This document shows, in pieces, positions 55,730-64,000 of a stretch of DNA of 64,000 nt (position 1 is its first letter; each line of letters begins with the position of its first letter). A model generated the notes under the pieces. It saw only the letters and a list, made by a program, of their open reading frames with translations. It did not search any database and was not told where the DNA came from. The DNA comes from an uncultured Acidobacteriota bacterium. Its GTDB lineage: Bacteria; Acidobacteriota; Vicinamibacteria; Fen-336. The translations under genes and the position numbers were made by a program. The stretch is from contig CADEEV010000004.1 in the NCBI GenBank assembly GCA_902826455.1, forward strand, positions 115,431 to 179,430. Reading direction: 5' to 3'.

Positions 55730-56692
55730 CTAGCGGCCCTGGCCGGCCATGTCCGCGTCGACCATCATGCGGACGAGTCCCTTGAAGTCGACCTTCGGCG
55801 TCCAGTCGAGCTGCTTCCGGGCCTTCGAGGGATCGCCGAGCAGGATGTCGACCTCGGCGGGCCGGAAGTACTTCGGGTCGACGACGACGTGCTTCTGCCA
55901 GTCGAGCCCGACGTGGGAGAAGGCCTCCTCGAGGAAATCGCGCACCGAGTAGGTGTTGCCCGTGGCGATCACGTAGTCGTCGGCCTTCGGCTGCTGGAGC
56001 ATCAGCCACATCGCCTCGACGTAGTCCCCCGCGAAGCCCCAGTCGCGCTTCGCGTCCAGGTTGCCCAGGCGCAGCTCCTTCGTGCGGCCCTGCTTGATCG
56101 CCGCGATGCCCATGGTGATCTTGCGCGTCACGAAGTTCTCGCCGCGGCGCGGGGATTCGTGGTTGAACAGGATGCCGTTCGAGACGTGCATCCCGTAGCC
56201 TTCGCGGTAGTTGACCGAGATCCAGTGGCCGAACACCTTGGCGCAGCCATAGGGCGAGCGCGGGTGGAACGGTGTGCGCTCCGTCTGGGGATTCTCCTGG
56301 ATCAGCCCGAACATCTCGGAACTGCCGGCCTGGTAGACCCGCGCCGGGAGCTCGAGGTCCCGCACGGCGTCGAGGAGCCGCATCACGCCCAGGGCCGTGA
56401 CGTTGCCCGTGTACTCCGGCATCTCGAACGACACCTTGACGTGGCTCTGAGCCGCCAGGTTGTAGATCTCGTCCGGTCCCACGAGCTCGAGGGTGCGCAC
56501 CAGGCTGTTCTGGTCGACGAGGTCGCCGTAGTGGAGCACCAGCCGGTCTCGGATGGAGTCGATCCGCCACGTGTTGAAGGAGCTGCTGCGCCGCACCAGC
56601 CCATGGACTTCGTAGCCCTTGCCCAGGAGGAGCTCGGCCAGGTAGCTGCCGTCCTGACCCGTGATGCCCGTGATGAACGCCTTCTTCCCCAA
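55730..56692 (-). CDS. gmd: GDP-mannose 4,6-dehydratase
   Basis: 320 residues from TTG 56692, with AGGAGG four bases upstream. SDR-type NAD(P) motif [12 protein letters not shown], catalytic SSEMFG and [10 protein letters not shown] (Tyr-x3-Lys). It converts GDP-mannose to GDP-4-keto-6-deoxymannose for 6-deoxyhexose surface sugars. Typical length is 320-370. The cupin near 2000 could help supply mannose-6-phosphate. Confidence 0.93.
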   Translation of the reverse strand: MGKKAFITGITGQDGSYLAELLLGKGYEVHGLVRRSSSFNTWRIDSIRDRLVLHYGDLVDQNSLVRTLELVGPDEIYNLAAQSHVKVSFEMPEYTGNVTALGVMRLLDAVRDLELPARVYQAGSSEMFGLIQENPQTERTPFHPRSPYGCAKVFGHWISVNYREGYGMHVSNGILFNHESPRRGENFVTRKITMGIAAIKQGRTKELRLGNLDAKRDWGFAGDYVEAMWLMLQQPKADDYVIATGNTYSVRDFLEEAFSHVGLDWQKHVVVDPKYFRPAEVDILLGDPSKARKQLDWTPKVDFKGLVRMMVDADMAGQGR

Positions 56693-57050
56693 TCTCCCTC
56701 CTCGGAACCTCGAAGAAACGCGGAGCTTACCGGATTCAGGGGAAAAAGAAAAAGGGACCGCTGCGCCCCGAACCCCTGAGGTTTTCGTCGGTCGCCCCGG
56801 TCGGCCGCTCGGCCGAACGTTTCCGAGATCCCTCGCCGTGGCTCCCTCCAAACCCCGGCGCGAATCTCGAAAGGCACCGCCGAAAACCTCAGAACGCTCC
56901 GAGGTCTGCGGCCCCCTCTTCGCCGTACCCTCATTGCAACCCGCGTGCCGCCCGACGTGCCTGTCGCTAACATGCTGCAAGGACGAGGAAAGGGTGAGCG
57001 AACGCGCGCTCGCGGACCGCAATTTGCGGCGCAAACGCAACGTTGAATTA
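56693..57050. other. 358-bp intergenic region between gmd and the sigma-54 activator
   Basis: No gene supported. It holds a structured inverted-repeat element (56776-56892), an A-rich stretch around 56742-56756 and otherwise GC-rich sequence. Both flanking genes read leftward, so it should contain the gmd promoter and perhaps the activator's terminator, but I find no convincing -10/-35. Confidence 0.6.
56776..56892. repeat. Structured inverted-repeat element (REP/MITE-like candidate)
   Basis: Arms CTGAGGTTTTCG (56776-56787) and CGAAAACCTCAG (56881-56892) are perfect inverted repeats, extended by CGGT/ACCG after one mismatch. Inside are TCGGCC-GCTC-GGCCGA and a TTTC(C)GAGAT/ATCTCGAAA pair. 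On the minus strand the flank also forms a CCUCGG/CUGAGG hairpin. It could be a mobile-element relic, a cruciform or an RNA structure. Confidence 0.4.
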
Positions 57051-58466
57051 TCAGTCCTGCAACGTGACCCTGGCGCCCTTGCCCCGGGGCACCTGGATCC
57101 CCAGCGCCTTCAACTTCCGGTAGAGGTTGGTGCGCTCGATGCCCAGGTCTCGGGCGGTCTGGCCCAGGCTGCCCCCGTTCGCCGACAGGCGATAGAGGAT
57201 GTACTGCCGTTCGAAGCGGGCGCGGGCCTCGCGCAGGGGCAGGGCCTGGCCCTCGTCCGAAGCCGCTCCCGAGATCTGGAACGCGTCCATGGCGTCCTGG
57301 TGGGTGACGGCGTCCCGCGGCACGAGTACCACGAGCCGCTCCATCAGGTTGCGCAGCTCGCGGACGTTGCCGTGCCAGGGAAGCTGGCCGAGGAAATCCA
57401 TGGCTCGCGGCAGCAGGCGCTTCGGCCGGACCCCGTTCTCGGCGCACGCCAGGCGGAGGAAGTGCTCGGCGAGCTCGGGCACGTCCTCCCGGCGCGCGCG
57501 CAACGGCGGCACCGCGATCGTCAGGACGTTGATGCGGTGGTACAGGTCTTCGCGGAACGCGCCCCGGGCGATCTCGTCGGGCAGGTACTTGCTGGTGGCT
57601 GAGATGATGCGCACGTCGACCGGGCGGCGCTCGCTGCTGCCCACCGGAGTCACCTCGCCCTCCTGGAGGACCCGCAAGAGCTTCGTCTGGGTCATGGGCG
57701 TCATGTCCCCGACCTCGTCCAGGAAGAGCGTGCCGCCGCTCGCCACCTCGAACTGGCCCTTGCGGTCGGAGACGGCTCCGGTGAAGGAGCCCTTCAGGTG
57801 GCCGAACATCTCGCTCTCGATGAGCTCCGACGGGATGGCGGCGCAGTTGAGCTCGACGAAGGCCTTGTCGCGACGGGAGGAGTGGGCGTGGATGGCCCGG
57901 GCGATCAGCTCCTTGCCCGTGCCGCTCTCCCCGGCGATGAGCACGCGGCACTTCGTGGGAGCCGCCATCTCGATCAGCTGGTAGATGCGTTGGACCGCCT
58001 CGGACCGGCCGACCATCCCGTAGCGCGATCCGTCGGCCACCCGCTCGAGATCGGTTTCGCCGCCGGGCATGGGCCGGCGAAGGATCTTGTCGACGACGGC
58101 GAAGAGCCGATCGCGGGAGACGGGCTTCTCGATGAAGTCGGTCGCCCCGACCCGCATGGCCTCCACGGCCTCGCCCACGTTTCCATAGCCGGAGATGACG
58201 ACGACGGGCGTGCCCGGGGCCTGCCTCTGCAGTTCCTTCAGGACGTCGAGGCCGGTGCCGTCCGGCAGCTTCAGGTCTAGCAGGACCGCCGCCGGCTGGC
58301 GCTGGGCGAAGAGCCGGAGCGCCTCTCCGACCGACGAGGCGGCGATCGTCGCGAGACCACGGGCGTTGAGGAAGCCCACCGTCGTCTTGCGCACCGAGTC
58401 GTCGTCGTCGATGACGAGGATCAGCTCGCTGGAGGGAGCGGACATCAGGGGACCACGGAGGGACAT
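57051..58466 (-). CDS. NtrC-family sigma-54-dependent response regulator
   Basis: 471 residues (464 from ATG 58445). Receiver domain with VIDDDDSVR, Asp in [10 protein letters not shown] and Lys in DFIEKPV; AAA+ domain with Walker A GESGTGKE, the sigma-54 contact loop GSFTGA (Ser for the usual Ala of GAFTGA) and Walker [13 protein letters not shown]; Fis-type HTH at the C-terminus ([25 protein letters not shown]). It activates transcription with RpoN (5483). The NtrY-like kinase at 27673 is a possible partner. Confidence 0.94.
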   Translation of the reverse strand: MSLRGPLMSAPSSELILVIDDDDSVRKTTVGFLNARGLATIAASSVGEALRLFAQRQPAAVLLDLKLPDGTGLDVLKELQRQAPGTPVVVISGYGNVGEAVEAMRVGATDFIEKPVSRDRLFAVVDKILRRPMPGGETDLERVADGSRYGMVGRSEAVQRIYQLIEMAAPTKCRVLIAGESGTGKELIARAIHAHSSRRDKAFVELNCAAIPSELIESEMFGHLKGSFTGAVSDRKGQFEVASGGTLFLDEVGDMTPMTQTKLLRVLQEGEVTPVGSSERRPVDVRIISATSKYLPDEIARGAFREDLYHRINVLTIAVPPLRARREDVPELAEHFLRLACAENGVRPKRLLPRAMDFLGQLPWHGNVRELRNLMERLVVLVPRDAVTHQDAMDAFQISGAASDEGQALPLREARARFERQYILYRLSANGGSLGQTARDLGIERTNLYRKLKALGIQVPRGKGARVTLQD

Positions 58467-58474
58467 GCTATCAT
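58466..58474 (+). promoter_or_regulatory. Extended -10 box of the 58496 lipoprotein gene
   Basis: TGC-TATCAT, a perfect extended -10 pattern. The +1 would be near 58481, a ~15 nt leader before the ATG. The element overlaps the start codon of the divergent regulator gene. Confidence 0.4.
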
Positions 58475-58495
58475 CGGCCCTGGAACCGCCGGAAC

Positions 58496-58993
58496 ATGGG
58501 TCTCTCTCGCCTCCACGTCCGAAACCTTCTCGCGACCGCCCTGGGCGCAGGCCTGGCGCTTGCGGGCTGTCTCCGGCCCGACAGCGTTCCCGACGGCCCC
58601 GATCCGATTCCCTTCCCCCAGACCACCACCATCCGCATCGAGTACACCCAGCCCAACGGCTGCGTAAGCACGACCGTGCCGTGCGCGGATCTGGTCGCGT
58701 TCTTCGGCAGCTGGATGCAGACCGGCTCCCAGATCTTCCTGTCGCCCGACGCCAGCCACCACGTCTGGACGGGTTCGGTGCCGGGAGTCCCGGTCAACTT
58801 CCCTCCCAGCGGCCAGCCCTTCGAGGTCCGCGTCTACGACCCGTTCCTCCAGTCCGACGCGGTCACCCGCTACACGGCGCGGCGCCTGAAGATCGGCACG
58901 CAGGAGATGACGCGCATCCAGGATCCCGGCGCCCACGACGAGCATGCCCTCGTGTTCGTCGATTCCACGGGCCAGGGACACAACCCCTTCTAG
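58496..58993 (+). CDS. Small lipoprotein of unknown function
   Basis: 165 residues. Signal peptide with lipobox LALAGC (Cys25), Pro-rich N-terminal mature part, then a beta-rich domain with two cysteines (NGCVSTTVPCADL), likely disulfide-bonded, and a polar C-terminus. No family recognised. Faces the 3' end of the next gene convergently, 16 bases apart. Confidence 0.65.
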   Translation: MGLSRLHVRNLLATALGAGLALAGCLRPDSVPDGPDPIPFPQTTTIRIEYTQPNGCVSTTVPCADLVAFFGSWMQTGSQIFLSPDASHHVWTGSVPGVPVNFPPSGQPFEVRVYDPFLQSDAVTRYTARRLKIGTQEMTRIQDPGAHDEHALVFVDSTGQGHNPF

Positions 58994-59009
58994 CCCACGG
59001 CCGCGCGTC

Positions 59010-59993
59010 CTAGCGAGGGCCCTTCCGGATCGAGCTGATCTTCGACAGGTAGTCCTTGATGCGAAGGCCCTGGGGCGAGTTGGGGTTGCGCACGAACTTC
59101 TGGGCCTCGAGCAGGCGCGACTGGGCCACCGCGTACTGATTCTTCTCGTAGAGCTCGATCGCTTCGCCGATGTTGATGTCCGCGATCTTCCCCAGGGTGA
59201 CCTCGTCGTCCGGGCGCCAGATCAAGGCCTCGCGGTAGCGCTCGATGGCGGCTCGCGGATCCTTCTTTTCCTGCACGAGGAAGTCGCCGAAGCGGATCAG
59301 CGGCGCGGGGTTCTCCTTGTCGCGCTCGACGCCCTGCTCGAGCGCCCACTCCGCATCGGGCAGCCGGCCGGAGCGCACGGCGAAGGCGTAGAACTTCTCG
59401 AGGGCCTCCGGCGGCCCACCGGCGGCGGCGGCGGCCTTGTAGGACTGCGCCACGCGCTCCACGCTGAAGTCCACGCCGCCGGCCGACGCGACGTCGACCG
59501 TGGGGCGCGCTCCCTTCTTGCGCTGCGCCGACTGGCGCAGGTCGAAATGGCGCAGGGCGTGGGGCGCCAGCAGCTCGCCGACGGCCAGCGACGCGCGCGG
59601 GTGCCCGGGCTGCGCGGCGAGGGCCCTCTCGAGGAAGCCCAGGGCCGTGAGCTCCTCCTCCTTGAACTCGGGTGCAGGCGGGAGCGTCCCGCGCTTGGCT
59701 CCCGGAGCGGGTGGAGGCGGCGTCGGCAGCGGCGCCGACTGGGCCTTCCTGGACCAGATCGCTCCCAGGAGCGCGAGGCTGTCGGGATCGCCGCCGGCTG
59801 CGTCCAGGCGAGCCAGCGCCTCGTCGAGCTGGCCGGCCTCGACCAGGGCCTGGGCCTGCTGGATTGCGGAGCTCGCGACCGGCCGGCGCGCCGCGGCCTG
59901 CGGCGCCGCGGCGGGCGACGTCGATTCGGTCGACTTCGGCTTGCAGCCCTCGAGGGCCACGAGCAGCGCGAGGACGCCGGCGAGTCGTCTCAC
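59010..59993 (-). CDS. TPR-containing lipoprotein
   Basis: 327 residues from GTG 59993 (GTGA overlap with the HEAT gene). Lipobox VALEGC (Cys17), a Ser/Pro-rich linker and TPR-like units (IQQAQALVEAGQLDEALARLD; PAPLIRFGDFLVQEKKDPRAAIERYREAL). Function unknown; a scaffold in the envelope is likely. Its HEAT partner is made from the same message. Confidence 0.8.
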   Translation of the reverse strand: MRRLAGVLALLVALEGCKPKSTESTSPAAAPQAAARRPVASSAIQQAQALVEAGQLDEALARLDAAGGDPDSLALLGAIWSRKAQSAPLPTPPPPAPGAKRGTLPPAPEFKEEELTALGFLERALAAQPGHPRASLAVGELLAPHALRHFDLRQSAQRKKGARPTVDVASAGGVDFSVERVAQSYKAAAAAGGPPEALEKFYAFAVRSGRLPDAEWALEQGVERDKENPAPLIRFGDFLVQEKKDPRAAIERYREALIWRPDDEVTLGKIADINIGEAIELYEKNQYAVAQSRLLEAQKFVRNPNSPQGLRIKDYLSKISSIRKGPR

Positions 59994-61288
59994 GAACGCC
60001 CTCCGCTCACGCGGCGGAGGTGCTCGACCGCCCGGTTCGCGCGATCAGCCACCTTGGGGCTCGGGTCCTTGACGAGCGGCTCGAGCCAGGTGACCGACGA
60101 GGCGTCGCCCATCGTGCCGATGATGTCGCACAGCTCGGCCCGGATGCCGGCGTCCTGGTCGTTGAGGTAGGGATAGAGGTCGCCCAGGATCGCGGGACCG
60201 AGCTCCAGGATGTAGGCTCGGCAGCGCTTGCCAGTGACCGACGACGTCAGGCCGAGGACGATGCTGTCGAGGAAATCGCGATCGCCCAGGCGCGCCAGGG
60301 CGAAGCTGTAGGCGAGGCGCAGGTCGTCGCTGCGCTCGCGCTGGAAGTCCTTCTTGAACGCCGAGACCATGGAGGCATCCGAGACGCGGCCGAGCCCCTC
60401 GATCGCGAGGCGCTTCTTCTCGGGATCCGGGTCGCGAACCACCTCGCGGAAGAGATCCGCCTGGGCCGGATCCCCCACCTTGCTGAGCGCGTCGAGGATC
60501 CGCACCGCCGATTCCTTCTTGCGATTCGCCTCGAACTGCGCGCGCAGCGCCGGCCCCGCCTGCTGGACGCGCAGTGCACCGATGGCCTGGAGCGTGCGCG
60601 TCCGTACGCTCGTGCTCTCGTCCGAGAGCAACGGGATGAGCTGCTCTCCATCTCGGGTCGAGCCGATCCGGCCGATCGAGGAGGCCGCGGCGCCGCGCAC
60701 GGCCGGCTCGGAGTCCTGCAGGGCCTGTACGAGGTCGCCCACGACGGGCTTGCCGTCGAGGATCCCGAGGGCGAAGGCCGCCTCCTCGCGGATGCCCTTG
60801 TTCTCGTCGCGCAGGGCCTGGGCCATGGCGCGGTACACCGACGGATCGACGGCCGTGAAGGGCGCGCCGGTAGGCCCTTCGTACTCGTCGGAGAAGACCT
60901 GCAGGAAGCGTCCGACGGCGCCCTGCCGCTCGCGATCGCTGTAGATCTCGACGAGCGTGCCGAGGGCCTCTTCGCGCACGGCGGGCTCGACGTCGGACAT
61001 GGCCGCGACCAGGGCCGGCACCGCGCTGAGATCGCGCAGGTCGCGCAGCGCCTTCACGACTTCCTCTCGGACGCGGGCCTCGGGCTCGGAGCGGATCGCC
61101 GCGGCCAGTGGCGTGACGGCCTCGACGCGCCGGGTCTTGCCCAGCGCGGCGGCCGCCTCGAGACGCGTGCGGACGTTGGGGCTCTTGAGGTTGGCGACGA
61201 GGTCGTCGAAGGACGAGGCAGCCTGGGCGGCAGCGCCCGAGAACGTCACGAGCAGCGCGATGGCGACGGCCGGCAGGGCCTTTTTCAT
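59990..61288 (-). CDS. Secreted HEAT-repeat protein
   Basis: 432 residues. Signal peptide ending AQA, then roughly ten HEAT repeats of ~30 residues (VRTRLEAAAALGKTRRVEAVTPLAAAI; VREEVVKALRDLRDLSAVPALVAAM; VREEALGTLVEIY). Phage-lyase-like HEAT arrays are protein-binding scaffolds. GGAGGTGAG upstream of the ATG. Probably forms an envelope complex with the TPR lipoprotein (inference). Confidence 0.88.
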   Translation of the reverse strand: MKKALPAVAIALLVTFSGAAAQAASSFDDLVANLKSPNVRTRLEAAAALGKTRRVEAVTPLAAAIRSEPEARVREEVVKALRDLRDLSAVPALVAAMSDVEPAVREEALGTLVEIYSDRERQGAVGRFLQVFSDEYEGPTGAPFTAVDPSVYRAMAQALRDENKGIREEAAFALGILDGKPVVGDLVQALQDSEPAVRGAAASSIGRIGSTRDGEQLIPLLSDESTSVRTRTLQAIGALRVQQAGPALRAQFEANRKKESAVRILDALSKVGDPAQADLFREVVRDPDPEKKRLAIEGLGRVSDASMVSAFKKDFQRERSDDLRLAYSFALARLGDRDFLDSIVLGLTSSVTGKRCRAYILELGPAILGDLYPYLNDQDAGIRAELCDIIGTMGDASSVTWLEPLVKDPSPKVADRANRAVEHLRRVSGGRS

Positions 61289-61307
61289 CTCACCTCCACT
61301 GTTTCGG

Positions 61308-61313
61308 ATGATA
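61308..61313 (-). promoter_or_regulatory. Predicted -10 box of the HEAT-TPR operon
   Basis: TATCAT on the minus strand, preceded by TGG (extended -10). Expected +1 near 61301, so the leader is ~13 nt and carries GGAGGTGAG before the ATG. Confidence 0.4.
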
Positions 61314-61331
61314 CCAGACGGACTCGAGCGA

Positions 61332-64000
<2,669 letters not shown>

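Overview
This window is a gene-dense, high-GC chromosome segment from a diderm, aerobically respiring bacterium. Supporting evidence: LPS-transport genes (lptB and an LptC/LptA-like fusion), diderm-type lipoproteins, an aa3-type cytochrome c oxidase cluster with haem A synthesis, sigma-54 with NtrY/NtrC-like regulators, and HprK/RapZ next to HPr and an EIIA-Man protein. This gene mix is typical of Acidobacteriota and deltaproteobacteria-like lineages. Acidobacteriota is my best guess, not a proven placement. There are about 60 genes, no rRNA, tRNA, CRISPR array, phage or insertion sequence that I can see, and only one gap over 300 bases (56693-57050).

Layout. 1-1437: end of a fused ThDP-dependent E1 alpha/beta dehydrogenase. 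1451-9651 (minus): secreted protein, cupin, HPr, EIIA-Man, RapZ, HprK, HPF, RpoN, LptB and a 665-residue LptC/LptA-like protein. 9693-15719 (minus): accA, dnaE, guaA. 15783-27105: outer-membrane-type beta-propeller protein, amicyanin-like copper lipoprotein, ctaA, ctaB, coxB, coxA, two subunit III genes, subunit IV, a CxxC membrane protein, SCO and DUF420, with one opposite-strand redox gene set inside the cluster. 27200-31458: secreted protein and a giant NtrY-like kinase. 31465-35221 (minus): small secreted protein, Nudix, pssA, psd, DUF465, rimI, tsaB. 35270-42478: pfkA, mutS, hsp20-htrA, an MshEN-REC-TPR protein, GNAT. 42475-50422 (minus): NmrA-like protein, FabZ-like dehydratase, Crp/Fnr regulator, TPR-SLH lipoprotein, hflX, Sua5/TsaC, zinc-ribbon PilT, TrmJ-like methylase. 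50461-55729: transglutaminase-like protein, ABC exporter, ispG. 55730-64000: gmd, a sigma-54 activator, lipoproteins, a HEAT protein and uvrA (cut by the right edge).

Main discovery. The minus-strand stretch 21467-19590, inside the oxidase cluster, reads as one 625-residue selenoprotein interrupted by a single in-frame UGA (20357-20355). The UGA sits where a thioredoxin fold carries its active site (end of beta-1, giving a U-x-x-S motif). It is followed, 18 nt later, by GGU in the apical loop of a near-perfect hairpin. The apical decamer GCAGGUCUGC and its spacing match, from memory, the SECIS of E. coli fdhF. A second, ordinary WCPPC thioredoxin/TlpA domain follows. A conventional gene caller would split this gene in two. 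Its position between ctaB and coxB suggests a role in redox maturation of the oxidase copper centre (inference).

Other themes: (i) five plus-strand genes begin 6-9 nt after a TANNNT -10 box, which suggests leaderless mRNAs; (ii) at least 11 gene pairs are coupled by a GTGA overlap; (iii) a regulatory PTS branch (HPr, EIIA-Man, HprK, RapZ, RpoN) has no EI or permease nearby; (iv) there are unusual domain fusions (LptC/LptA, MshEN-REC-TPR, zinc ribbon-PilT, TPR-SLH lipoprotein).
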